This document shows, piece by piece, positions 34,062-45,729 of a stretch of 64,000 bases of DNA. Under the pieces are notes generated by a model. That model ran no database searches, was not told where the DNA came from, and saw only the letters and a list, made by a program, of their open reading frames with translations. The position numbers were made by a program, and so were the translations under genes. Origin of the DNA: SZUA-36 sp963704855 (GTDB lineage Bacteria; Pseudomonadota; Gammaproteobacteria; Xanthomonadales; SZUA-36); NCBI GenBank assembly GCA_963704855.1, contig CAVPHY010000024.1, forward strand, positions 558,001 to 622,000. The letters are read 5' to 3'. The stretch's first letter is position 1, and each line of letters starts with the position of its first letter.

Positions 34062-35531
34062 ATGCAGATTCGCCGTACCAAGATCATTGCCACCTTAGGC
34101 CCCGCCACCGATGCCCCAGGTGTTTTGCGTGCCGTTATCAAGGCGGGGGCAGATATTCTGCGCATCAACCTTTCACATGGGACGCACGAGGAGCAGGCCG
34201 CAAGGGCCGAACAGGTCAGATCGGTGGCGCGGGATCTGAACAAGGAAGTCGCGATACTTGCCGACCTCCGCGGGCCAAAGGTCCGGATTGAAAAATTCGT
34301 TGACGGTTCTGTCGAGTTGAATACCGGTGACATTTTTACGCTGGATGCTTCGGATGAACCGGCTCCCGGCACACAATTCCGGGTAGGTGTTACCTATAAA
34401 GGCCTGGCCGGGGACGTTAAAAGCGGCGATCTCCTGTTACTCGATGACGGTCTGTTGACCATGCGCGTCGTTGAGGTCAAGGCCAAGGATATTATCTGTA
34501 CGGTTGAAACCGGTGGTGTGCTTGGCAACCGTAAGGGTATCAACGTACAGGGCGGCGGGCTCTCGTTGCCCGGTATCGCCCAGCACGATATCGATGATAT
34601 TCCACGGGCTGCCGCCATGGGTGCCGATTACCTGGCAGTTTCTTTCCCGCGTAATGCAGACGATATGCACGAGGCACGCCGGCGTCTGCGCAAAGCAGGT
34701 AGCGAGGCCCGGCTGGTGGCAAAAATTGAGCGCACCGAGGCCATTACGAACCTGGAGGAAATCATCACCGCTTCGGACGCGATATTGATCGCCCGCGGTG
34801 ATCTGGGTGTGGAGATTGGCGATGCCGAACTGCCGGGTCTGCAGAAACTCATTACCACCAAGTCACTTGAGCAAAATCGACTGGTCATCACGGCCACCCA
34901 GATGATGCAATCCATGGTGGAAAGCCCCATACCGACACGTGCGGAAGTGCTGGACGTTGCCAACTCGGTGTTCGATGGTACCGATGCCGTGATGTTGTCT
35001 GCAGAAACCGCTGTCGGGCGTCATCCCCAAACGGTGGTCGAAGCGATGAACCGGATCTGCCTGGGTGCCGAGAGACATGATGACACGCGTCTCACAACCG
35101 ACCATTTAAACGTACAGTTTCAACGTATCGACCAGGCCATCGCGATGGCGGCGATGTACATGGCGACCAATGTCTCGGTCCAGGCGATTGTCGCTTTGAC
35201 AGAATCAGGCTCAACCGCACAATGGTTGTCGAGGGTACGTTCCGCGGTGCCGATTTTTGCCCTGTCGCCCCTGCGCGACAGCCTGCGGCGTATGGCTTTG
35301 TACCGTGGCGTCTATCCGGTTGCGCATAATATACCCAGCACAAATGTCGAGGTTTCATTGTTCGAGGGTGTACGCCTGCTGTTGCAACAGGGCCATATCA
35401 AGGTGGGTGACCGGATTATCCTGACGATGGGTCAGCATACCCATAACGAGGGTGGCACCAACTCGCTGCGACTGGTGCAGGTGGGTGAAGACGGTTACCT
35501 TGAGAACAACCCTTCGTTGAATGCCCATTAA
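34062..35531 (+). CDS. pyk: Pyruvate kinase
   Basis: A 489-residue enzyme that makes pyruvate and ATP from phosphoenolpyruvate. It starts RTKIIATLGPATDAPGVL and has the substrate-binding RINLSHGT, ILADLRGPKVRI, the active-site Lys region (ARLVAKIERTEAI), the metal-binding ARGDLGVEI, and TATQMMQSMVESPIPTRAE. The C-terminal allosteric domain is complete (GTNSLRLVQVGEDG). Length suits a type II-like PK. It is 122 bases upstream of fba, and the two are probably cotranscribed. A Fur-box-like site lies upstream. Confidence 0.97.
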   Translation: MQIRRTKIIATLGPATDAPGVLRAVIKAGADILRINLSHGTHEEQAARAEQVRSVARDLNKEVAILADLRGPKVRIEKFVDGSVELNTGDIFTLDASDEPAPGTQFRVGVTYKGLAGDVKSGDLLLLDDGLLTMRVVEVKAKDIICTVETGGVLGNRKGINVQGGGLSLPGIAQHDIDDIPRAAAMGADYLAVSFPRNADDMHEARRRLRKAGSEARLVAKIERTEAITNLEEIITASDAILIARGDLGVEIGDAELPGLQKLITTKSLEQNRLVITATQMMQSMVESPIPTRAEVLDVANSVFDGTDAVMLSAETAVGRHPQTVVEAMNRICLGAERHDDTRLTTDHLNVQFQRIDQAIAMAAMYMATNVSVQAIVALTESGSTAQWLSRVRSAVPIFALSPLRDSLRRMALYRGVYPVAHNIPSTNVEVSLFEGVRLLLQQGHIKVGDRIILTMGQHTHNEGGTNSLRLVQVGEDGYLENNPSLNAH

Positions 35532-35607
35532 CGGCGGCGTAAAGTGAACCCTTCCGGGGGGCATGGTTTTGCGTTTGTACCGCAAGTAAAATGAAAGCTT
35601 CCCGGCA

Positions 35608-35626
35608 GGTCCCTTCCACAGGGACC
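35608..35626 (+). promoter_or_regulatory. Short hairpin upstream of fba
   Basis: GGTCCCT (35608-35614) pairs perfectly with AGGGACC (35620-35626) around a five-base loop. It is 27 bases before the fba start codon, just upstream of the AGGAG ribosome-binding site, and there is no T-run. It may influence translation or mRNA processing between pyk and fba. Confidence 0.4.
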
Positions 35627-35652
35627 CTTAACCGTTTCGGAAGGAGTAGTTT

Positions 35653-36672
35653 ATGAGCAATATGGATTTGATAAAAACGGCTCAAGCCATGGTCGCTGAA
35701 GGCAAAGGCATCCTGGCCATTGATGAAAGTCACGGCACCTGCAAAAAGCGGTTTGACAGTATCGGTGTTGCCTGCACTGAAGAAACCCGCCGTGACTACC
35801 GCGGTATGCTGTTGACCACCCCGGGCCTTGGAGAGTTTATCAGCGGTGCAATCCTCTTTGATGAAACCCTGCGCCAGTCAACGGCAGAGGGTGTCCCCTT
35901 TGTCCAGCTGATGCAGAAGGCCGGAATCATCCCCGGTATCAAGGTGGATGCCGGCGCTCATTCTCTTGCAGGCCACGAAGGCGAAAAAGTAACCGAAGGC
36001 CTCGATGGCCTGCGTCAGCGTCTCGATGAGTACTACCGGCTCGGCGCGCGGTTTGCCAAGTGGCGTGCGGTCATAACCATCGGTGATGGGCTGCCGACGG
36101 TGGCCTGTATCGAGGCCAACTGCCACGCACTGGCCCGTTACGCCGCCCTCTGCCAGGAAGCCGGTATTGTTCCTATTGTTGAGCCCGAAGTACTGATGGA
36201 TGGCGCCCACACGCTGGATGAGTGTTTTGATATAACCGAAGTAACACTGCGTACCCTGTACAACCAGATGTACGAGCAGAATGTATTGTTCAGCGGTTCG
36301 ATCCTCAAAGCCAGCATGGTTATTTCAGGCAAGGACTGCCCGCAGCGTGCCGACATCCAGGAAGTTGCAGAAGCCACCGTCGAATGCCTTTTGAATTCGG
36401 TTCCGGCCACCGTGGCAGGCGTGGTTTTCCTTTCCGGCGGGCAAGGCGATGAAGAAGCCACGGCCCACCTCGATGCGATCAATCGGCTGGGTAGTTTTCC
36501 GTGGCCGCTGAGCTTCTCCTATGGTCGTGCCCTGCAGGCCCCTGCGCTCACGCTTTGGGGTCAAGACACGAAGAATAATATTGGCAGTGCGCAACAGGTA
36601 CTCGCGTTTCGCGCCCGCATGAACGGACTGGCTGCAACCGGTCGTTACGAATCTTCACTTGAACAGTATTAG
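35653..36672 (+). CDS. fba: Fructose-bisphosphate aldolase, class I
   Basis: A 339-residue class I (Schiff-base, metal-independent) aldolase, splitting fructose-1,6-bisphosphate. The N-terminal AEGKGILAIDESHGTCKKRF and GEFISGAILFDETLRQ are family features. The Schiff-base Lys lies in FSGSILKASMVISGKD (about residue 220), and VVFLSGGQGDEEA forms the phosphate site. The C-terminal Tyr is present (ESSLEQY). It is one of the plant/animal-type class I aldolases that occur in many proteobacteria, in place of the class II FbaA. The ATG has AAGGAG upstream. A stem-loop follows the gene. Confidence 0.96.
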   Translation: MSNMDLIKTAQAMVAEGKGILAIDESHGTCKKRFDSIGVACTEETRRDYRGMLLTTPGLGEFISGAILFDETLRQSTAEGVPFVQLMQKAGIIPGIKVDAGAHSLAGHEGEKVTEGLDGLRQRLDEYYRLGARFAKWRAVITIGDGLPTVACIEANCHALARYAALCQEAGIVPIVEPEVLMDGAHTLDECFDITEVTLRTLYNQMYEQNVLFSGSILKASMVISGKDCPQRADIQEVAEATVECLLNSVPATVAGVVFLSGGQGDEEATAHLDAINRLGSFPWPLSFSYGRALQAPALTLWGQDTKNNIGSAQQVLAFRARMNGLAATGRYESSLEQY

Positions 36673-36693
36673 TAGTTAATTCACCATTAGAAG

Positions 36694-36720
36694 TGCCGCC
36701 CGGTTTTCGTCCGGGTGGCA
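36694..36720 (+). terminator. Terminator-like hairpin after fba
   Basis: TGCCGCCCGG (36694-36703) pairs with CCGGGTGGCA (36711-36720), allowing one G-T pair, with a loop of TTTTCGT. The sequence after it is only weakly T-rich (GTGTCTATAATT), so termination may be partial. It separates pyk-fba from the aceE operon. Confidence 0.55.
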
Positions 36721-36784
36721 GTGTCTATAATTATAAGAAGAATTCCATGATAGAAAAAAACTAAATAATCACGAGGCCTGTTGA

Positions 36785-39457
36785 ATGAACGACAAGTTAT
36801 CTTCGCAAGCGCAGGACAGCGATCCTGCTGAATCAAACGAATGGCTGGAGTCCATGCAGGCCGTCATTGAGCGCGAGGGAATCGAACGCGCGCATTACCT
36901 GCTGGAACGGATGGTGGATTTTACCCGCCGCTCCGGCGGTCACCTGCCCTATGACGCGACCACGGCCTACGTCAACACGATACCACCTAATCAAAGTGCA
37001 AAATTGCCGGGTGATTACGAAATCGAACGACGGATTCGTTCCCTCACCCGCTGGAACGCGCTGGCCATGGTATTGCGCGCCGGCAAACGCGGTGGTGAGC
37101 TCGGCGGGCATATTGCCAGTTTCGCTTCCGCGGCCTCCCTTTATGATGTCGGCTTCAATCATTTCTTTCGTGGCCCCGACCACGAGGGCGGTGGCGACCT
37201 GGTCTACTTCCAGGGCCATTCATCGCCGGGAATTTACGCACGCGCATTCCTGGAAGGGCGGCTCAGCGCTGAGCAGATGGACAGCTTTCGCCAGGAAGTC
37301 GATGGCCATGGCCTGAGTTCCTACCCGCATCCGTGGTTGATGCCGGAGTTCTGGCAACTGCCAACGGTTTCAATGGGCCTGGGTCCGATCATGGCGATTT
37401 ACCAGGCACGATTCCTGAAGTATTTGCACAACCGCGGTATCGATGATACCTCGCAGCGCAAGGTATGGTGCTACCTGGGTGATGGTGAAACCGACGAACC
37501 GGAGTCGCTCGGCGCCATTTCACTGGCGGGCCGCGAAGGCCTGGATAACCTGGTTTTTGTTGTTAACTGTAACCTGCAGCGGCTGGATGGGCCGGTACGT
37601 GGTAACGCCAAGATCATCCAGGAACTGGAAGGCGTATTCCGTGGCGCAGGCTGGAACGTGATAAAGGTCATCTGGGGCTCACGCTGGGATGCCTTGCTGG
37701 CCAAGGACAAGGATGGCATCTTGCGCAAGCGCATGGATGAGGTGGTTGACGGCGAATACCAGAACTACAAGGCCAAGGGCGGCGCCTATACGCGCCAGCA
37801 CTTTTTTGGCGCTTACCCCGAGCTGCTGGATATGGTCTCCAATATGACGGATGAGGATATCTGGCATCTCAACCGTGGCGGTCATGACTCGCATAAAATT
37901 TACGCGGCCTATCATGCGGCCTCCCAGCACACCGGCCAGCCTTCGGTCGTACTGGCCAAAACGGTCAAAGGTTATGGCATGGGTGAAGCGGGTGAAGCCC
38001 TGAATATTTCCCACCAGCAAAAGAAAATGGATGAGACATCCATAAAGTTGTTCCGTGATCGCTTCAAGGTGCCGGTCTTCGATATCGACTTACCCGAAAT
38101 GCCGTACTACCACCCGGGTGAAGAGAGCGTGGAAATCAAGTACATGAAGGAGCGCCGCAAGGCACTGGGTGGTTACCTGCCGGAGCGCCGGGCCGGATCA
38201 ACCAGCCTTAAGGTTCCCGAGCTGGATGCATTTGAAACCCTGCTCAAGGATACCGGTGAGCGCGAAATCAGCACCACGATGACCTATGTCCGGGCCCTGG
38301 CGATCATGCTCAGGGACAAGAATATAGCCAAGCACATCGTACCCATCGTGGCGGATGAAGCACGTACATTCGGTATGGAGGGCATGTTCCGCCAGCTGGG
38401 TATTTACTCATCCAAGGGTCAGCTTTATACACCGGTCGATTCTGACCAGTTGATGTTCTACAAGGAGGACACCCGCGGCCAGATCCTGCAGGAAGGTATT
38501 TCAGAAGCTGGCGCGATGTCCTCATGGATTGCAGCGGCCACCAGTTATGCCAATAACCAGGTACCGATGATTCCGTTCTTCATTTTTTATTCCATGTTCG
38601 GTTTTCAGCGTATTGGTGACCTGGCCTGGGCTGCCGGTGATATGCGCGCCCGTGGCTTCCTGCTGGGTGGTACATCCGGGCGCACCACGCTCAACGGTGA
38701 AGGCCTGCAGCATGAAGATGGCAACAGCCATGTAATTTCCTCGATGGTGCCCAACTGCGTATCCTACGACCCGACCTTTGGTTACGAGCTTGCGGTTATC
38801 CTGCAGGACGGTTTGCGGCGTATGTACCAGGAGCAGGAGGACGTGTACTACTACATCACCGTGATGAATGAAAACTACACGCACCCGGGTATGCCGTCAG
38901 GGGCGGAAGACGGAATCCGCAAGGGTATGTACCAGTTCCGGCAGGGCCGTTCAGGCAAGCACAAGGTGCAGTTGCTCGGTTCGGGCGCCATTCTGCGCGA
39001 GGTTATTGCCGCGGCGGATATGCTTGAGCGTGATTATTCAGTCAGCGCCACGGTCTGGAGTGCCACCAGTTTCACCGAGTTGCAACGCGATGGTATCGCT
39101 GCCGCACGTTATAACCGCCTGAATCCGGAGGCGGAGCAGCGTATCCCGTGGGTGACGCAGTGCCTTGATGGTATCCAGGGGCCGGTCGTTGCCGCCACGG
39201 ATTATGTCCGGGCCTTTGCCGAGCAGATCAGGCCTTATGTACCGCAAGCAAATTACACCGTGCTGGGAACCGACGGTTTCGGACGGTCGGATACCCGCAA
39301 GAACTTGCGGCGATTCTTCGAGGTCGACAGCAAGAACATCGTCTATGCCACGTTGCATGCCTTGTATAAACAGGGCGTCCTGACGGTTGATGACTTGCTC
39401 AAGGCACGTAAAAAGCTGGGTCTTGACCCGGACAAGCCAAATCCGATGAAAGTGTAA
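36785..39457 (+). CDS. aceE: Pyruvate dehydrogenase E1 component, homodimeric
   Basis: An 890-residue thiamine-diphosphate enzyme that decarboxylates pyruvate and reductively acetylates the lipoyl group of E2. ThDP binding is shown by GDGETDEPESLG followed by VNCNLQRLDGPVRGN. GGHIASFASAASLYDVGFNHFF, YFQGHSSPGIYARAFLEGRL and the C-terminal GTDGFGRSDTRKNLRRFFEVD are all family hallmarks. Length matches E. coli AceE (887). It is first in the operon, with aceF 42 bases later. It is the homodimeric (not alpha/beta) type, as usual in Gammaproteobacteria. Confidence 0.98.
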   Translation: MNDKLSSQAQDSDPAESNEWLESMQAVIEREGIERAHYLLERMVDFTRRSGGHLPYDATTAYVNTIPPNQSAKLPGDYEIERRIRSLTRWNALAMVLRAGKRGGELGGHIASFASAASLYDVGFNHFFRGPDHEGGGDLVYFQGHSSPGIYARAFLEGRLSAEQMDSFRQEVDGHGLSSYPHPWLMPEFWQLPTVSMGLGPIMAIYQARFLKYLHNRGIDDTSQRKVWCYLGDGETDEPESLGAISLAGREGLDNLVFVVNCNLQRLDGPVRGNAKIIQELEGVFRGAGWNVIKVIWGSRWDALLAKDKDGILRKRMDEVVDGEYQNYKAKGGAYTRQHFFGAYPELLDMVSNMTDEDIWHLNRGGHDSHKIYAAYHAASQHTGQPSVVLAKTVKGYGMGEAGEALNISHQQKKMDETSIKLFRDRFKVPVFDIDLPEMPYYHPGEESVEIKYMKERRKALGGYLPERRAGSTSLKVPELDAFETLLKDTGEREISTTMTYVRALAIMLRDKNIAKHIVPIVADEARTFGMEGMFRQLGIYSSKGQLYTPVDSDQLMFYKEDTRGQILQEGISEAGAMSSWIAAATSYANNQVPMIPFFIFYSMFGFQRIGDLAWAAGDMRARGFLLGGTSGRTTLNGEGLQHEDGNSHVISSMVPNCVSYDPTFGYELAVILQDGLRRMYQEQEDVYYYITVMNENYTHPGMPSGAEDGIRKGMYQFRQGRSGKHKVQLLGSGAILREVIAAADMLERDYSVSATVWSATSFTELQRDGIAAARYNRLNPEAEQRIPWVTQCLDGIQGPVVAATDYVRAFAEQIRPYVPQANYTVLGTDGFGRSDTRKNLRRFFEVDSKNIVYATLHALYKQGVLTVDDLLKARKKLGLDPDKPNPMKV

Positions 39458-39499
39458 GGCCATGAAAATACTATATAAAAACCGGACAGGTGGCGGACA

Positions 39500-40846
39500 G
39501 TGACGACTCAGACTGAAATTAAAGTACCGGATTTAGGCGATTTTTCTGATATCCCCGTGATCGAAATACTGGTTGCCGTGGGCGATTCGGTTGAAGCCGA
39601 ACAATCGTTGCTGACGCTGGAAAGCGACAAGGCGATGATGGAGGTCCCCGCCCCTGTTGCCGGCGTGATCCGCGAGCTGCGGGTTGTGGTGGGCGACAAG
39701 GTATCGGAAGACCAGGTGGTAGCCGTGATCGAGGCTGCCGAGGTTGCCGAGTCGAAGCAACCCGATGCGGAAAAACCAGCGCAGGCGGCTGTTGAACAGG
39801 CACCGGCGCCTGAGTCGGCATCATCGTCTGCTCAACAGGCAGTGTCTGTGCAGCCCGCTGCAAAGGGAGCCACACCTACACCGCCGTCAACAGGCAGCCG
39901 GCAATCACCACCGGTGTCCATGGGCGCCAATACAACACTGCCGGCCAACATACCGTATGCCAGCCCGGCTATCCGCCGTTTTGCGCGTGAGTTGGGTGCT
40001 GACCTGTTACAGATCACCGGAAGCAGCCGCGGCGGACGTATCGTTCGTGAAGACGTTACCGCTTTCGTCAAATCGATCATGACAGGCGCGGCCAGGCCTG
40101 CATCTGGCGGGCTGGGGTTTGATCTGCCGCCTCAGCCGAAAGTCAATTTCAGCCGTTATGGCGATATAGAAGTACAACCGATTTCGAAAATCCAGAAGGT
40201 TTCCGGCGCCTACCTGCATCGCAACTGGGTGAGCATCCCGCACGTCACCCAGAACGACCTTGCCGATATTACCGATATGGAGGTTTACCGGAAGGCCAAG
40301 GCTGGAGAAAAGGGTATAAAGCTGACACCGCTGGTTTTCCTGATCAAGGCCAGCGTGGCCGCGCTCAAGCAGTTCCCGGCATTCAATGCATCCCTGGATG
40401 CAACCCGAGAAAACCTGGTGCTGAAGAAATATTTCCATATCGGTATCGCAGTGGATACACCCGCAGGACTGGTTGTGCCGGTCATACGCGATTGCGATCA
40501 GAAGGACATCTATCAGCTGGCTGAGGAGTTGGGCGAATTGAGCCAGCGGGCGCGTGACGGCAAACTCAAACCGGTTGAAATGCAGGGTGGCTGTTTCTCG
40601 ATTTCGAGCCTGGGTGGTATTGGCGGCACATCTTTTACGCCGATCATCAATGCGCCCGAGGTCGCCATTCTGGGTGTTTCCCGCTCCAGCATGCAACCGC
40701 AGTGGGATGGTGAAGCATTTCAGCCGAGGATGATGTTGCCGTTGTGCCTGTCCTATGACCACCGGGTAATCGATGGTGCGAATGGTGCACGCTTCACAAG
40801 GTACCTCGCGACCTGCCTGGAAGATATCGAAAATTTGGACGTGTAA
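39500..40846 (+). CDS. aceF: Dihydrolipoamide acetyltransferase (E2), one lipoyl domain
   Basis: A 448-residue E2. A single lipoyl domain lies at residues 5-80, with the lipoylated Lys in LTLESDKAMMEVPAP. An Ala/Pro-rich linker follows, then the peripheral subunit-binding domain (YASPAIRRFARELGADL, near 150). The catalytic domain follows (from about 215) with FNASLDATRENLVLKKYFHI and the active-site His in LCLSYDHRVIDGANGARF. The start is GTG at 39500. Gammaproteobacterial AceF often has two or three lipoyl domains, so one is at the low end; an extra lipoyl domain is instead on the E3 encoded downstream. The next gene begins six bases after the stop. Confidence 0.96.
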   Translation: MTTQTEIKVPDLGDFSDIPVIEILVAVGDSVEAEQSLLTLESDKAMMEVPAPVAGVIRELRVVVGDKVSEDQVVAVIEAAEVAESKQPDAEKPAQAAVEQAPAPESASSSAQQAVSVQPAAKGATPTPPSTGSRQSPPVSMGANTTLPANIPYASPAIRRFARELGADLLQITGSSRGGRIVREDVTAFVKSIMTGAARPASGGLGFDLPPQPKVNFSRYGDIEVQPISKIQKVSGAYLHRNWVSIPHVTQNDLADITDMEVYRKAKAGEKGIKLTPLVFLIKASVAALKQFPAFNASLDATRENLVLKKYFHIGIAVDTPAGLVVPVIRDCDQKDIYQLAEELGELSQRARDGKLKPVEMQGGCFSISSLGGIGGTSFTPIINAPEVAILGVSRSSMQPQWDGEAFQPRMMLPLCLSYDHRVIDGANGARFTRYLATCLEDIENLDV

Positions 40847-40852
40847 GCGATC

Positions 40853-41377
40853 GTGCCTGATTATGACAGCAATCCGAATTCGCGCCTGGGGCAGCGCATG
40901 TTATGGATCGCGGCACTGGCTTTACTCGGCTCCTTGTATCTGCTGTTTTCTATGCTCGAAAACGATACGGGTACGGGAACAATCAGCTCGACAGACCCGA
41001 GCGGTGCGGCCATGGTGGTTCTGGAGCAGGACCGCAACGGTCATTACGAGGCGCAGGGGCAGATCAACGGTCAGCCGGTCACTTTTCTGGTGGATACCGG
41101 TGCAACCGATGTTGCGCTGCCGGAATCAACGGCCCGCGCCCTGGGCCTGGAGTTTGGTCCAAGGGTGCAGGTCATGACGGCCGCGGGCCCGGCAAGTGCC
41201 TGGGTAACCCGGCTGGACGAAGTAACCGTGGGTGGCATACGCCGCAAGAACGTACGCGCGACCATCACGAGTGGTGAATTTAACGGAATATTGCTGGGTA
41301 TGAGTTTCCTCAAGCACTACAGCCTGCAGCAAAAGGATGGCAGGCTGGTGATCAGGGACACGGTTGCCGGCAATTAA
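40853..41377 (+). CDS. Retropepsin-like aspartic protease (clan AA), membrane-anchored
   Basis: A 174-residue protein with a GTG start. It has one N-terminal membrane helix (MLWIAALALLGSLYLLFSML), a short periplasmic linker, and a single retropepsin-like domain. The catalytic motif is FLVDTGATDVALPE (Asp-Thr-Gly near residue 80), and the flap side has GILLGMSFLKHYS. This matches the bacterial TIGR02281-type group with one Asp per chain, which acts as a dimer. It is inserted between aceF and lpd with six- and thirteen-base gaps, so it must be cotranscribed with the pyruvate dehydrogenase genes. A link to the complex is not established. Confidence 0.88.
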   Translation: MPDYDSNPNSRLGQRMLWIAALALLGSLYLLFSMLENDTGTGTISSTDPSGAAMVVLEQDRNGHYEAQGQINGQPVTFLVDTGATDVALPESTARALGLEFGPRVQVMTAAGPASAWVTRLDEVTVGGIRRKNVRATITSGEFNGILLGMSFLKHYSLQQKDGRLVIRDTVAGN

Positions 41378-41390
41378 AAGAGAATAGGTA

Positions 41391-42473
41391 ATGGCTAAAA
41401 TTATAAAAATCTCCGTACCTGATATTGGTGATTTCATCGATGTCCCGGTTGTCGAGGTGCTGGTAAAAGCCGGTGATCATGTGGATGCTGACCAATCCCT
41501 GGTTACGCTGGAAAGCGACAAGGCCATCATGGAAATACCGGCACCCGCACCAGGTGTCATCCGTTCGGTGGATGTCGCCGAGGGCGATTTTGTATCGGAA
41601 GGCTGGCTGGTCGCCACCATGGAAGCGGATGAGAAGCCCGTTGCGGATGCATCAGCGGCTGAACCCGTAGCACCTGCGAAAGCTGCCAGTGTGCAGGCTG
41701 AGCAGGGAGAAGTGCCGGAAGCAGTGGAAGCCGGCGAGGTTGAAGCAGAACATGAAGAACCAGCTCCGGCCGTTGCCTACGATTTTGATGTACTGGTGCT
41801 CGGCGCCGGGCCGGGTGGCTATACCGCTGCTTTTCGGGCGGCAGACCTCGGGCTGAAAGTAGCGCTCGTCGAACGTTATTCCGCACTGGGCGGGGTTTGC
41901 CTGAACGTGGGGTGTATCCCGTCGAAGGCTCTACTGCACGCGGCCGTGGTTATCGATGAGGCCGCGGCGATGGCCGACCACGGTGTGGTATTCGGCCAGC
42001 CGGTCATCGAGTTGGATAAGTTGCGTGGCTGGAAAGAAAAGGTTGTCGGGCAGCTGACCGGTGGTCTGGCCTCCATGGCGAAACAGCGGAAGGTCACCGT
42101 TATACAGGGGCGTGGTGTTTTCAGCGACGCCCACGAGATGACGGTTGAAACAGAGGATGGCGCCCGGCAGGTCAGTTTTGCACGCGCCATCATCGCCGCG
42201 GGTTCACAGGCATTCAAATTACCGGGCCTGCCGTGGGATGATCCGCGTGTGATGGATTCCACCGATGCGCTGGAGCTGAAGGACATACCGCGGCGTCTGC
42301 TGGTTATAGGCGGTGGAATTATCGGCCTGGAGATGGCCAGTGTTTACCAGGGTCTTGGCTCCGAGGTCACGGTTGTTGAGCTGACCGATCAGCTGATGCC
42401 CGGTGCCGACAAGGATTTGGTCAGGCCATTGCAGAAGCGGATCACCGACCGTTACGCCGGTATTTTTGTGAAT
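41391..42473 (+). CDS. lpd: Dihydrolipoyl dehydrogenase (E3) with lipoyl domain, truncated
   Basis: The first 360 or so residues of an E3 that normally has about 580-600. The N-terminal lipoyl domain (residues 5-80) carries the modified Lys in VTLESDKAIMEIPAP, and an Ala/Glu linker follows. The FAD domain starts at FDVLVLGAGPGGYTAAFRAA, with the redox-active disulphide in GGVCLNVGCIPSK. The NAD domain begins VIGGGIIGLEMASVYQGLG and is cut off after RITDRYAGIF. The central and dimer domains, with the catalytic His-Glu pair, are missing. The reading frame stops at an accidental TGA at the junction near 42,475. The truncation coincides with the loss of the 3' part of gltB on the other strand. 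Confidence 0.93.
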
Positions 42474-42474
42474 T

Positions 42475-45333
<2,859 letters not shown>

Positions 45334-45729
45334 AAGCGTGTCTACTGGCTTTCGGTTTTTAAATAGCAGGTATCCAGTCGGTTGCTGGATCGTTGACCAG
45401 GTTGCCGGGGGCATCGAATGACTTTTCGTCGGCCGATGGACCGTCTCGACTGCAGGCTACCTGAGGCAGAGAACGTAGAAATTTGATGATTGCCACAGAA
45501 AATACAAGGGTACAAGATGTGCCCGGTGCCGGGCGACGGCTGTGGCTTAACTGCTTTCAGTAGCTTAAAGAATGCCTGTTATCCAGTTTTTTTCGGTCAG
45601 CCAGCCTTCAAATAATCGCGGCCGAATGATCCTGAGTCGGAACCCTGCAGTCGATCCGGTCGACCGGATCGACTGCAGGGTTCCGGCTGAGCTTGGAATT
45701 TCGGTCGGAATCGGAAAGATCCCGCTGAT
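45334..45729. other. Divergent intergenic region gltB/rlmN
   Basis: About 395 bases between the starts of gltB (minus) and rlmN (plus), so it should hold both promoters. A 48-base perfect palindrome lies at 45,638-45,685 (separate entry). CCCGG-TG-CCGGG near 45,519-45,530 is a small hairpin. A run of T (CCAGTTTTTTTCGG) is near 45,582-45,590. No convincing reading frame or RNA gene was seen. Confidence 0.5.
45638..45685. repeat. Perfect 48-base palindrome without loop
   Basis: The 24 bases before the centre (between 45,661 and 45,662) are exactly complementary in reverse to the 24 after it, with no spacer. The centre reads GGTCGACC and each arm includes CTGCAG and GATC. The end lies 44 bases before the rlmN start codon. 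It could extrude as a cruciform, form a hairpin in the rlmN leader, or bind a dimeric protein. A palindrome so long and perfect may also result from a fold-back error. Confidence 0.9.
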
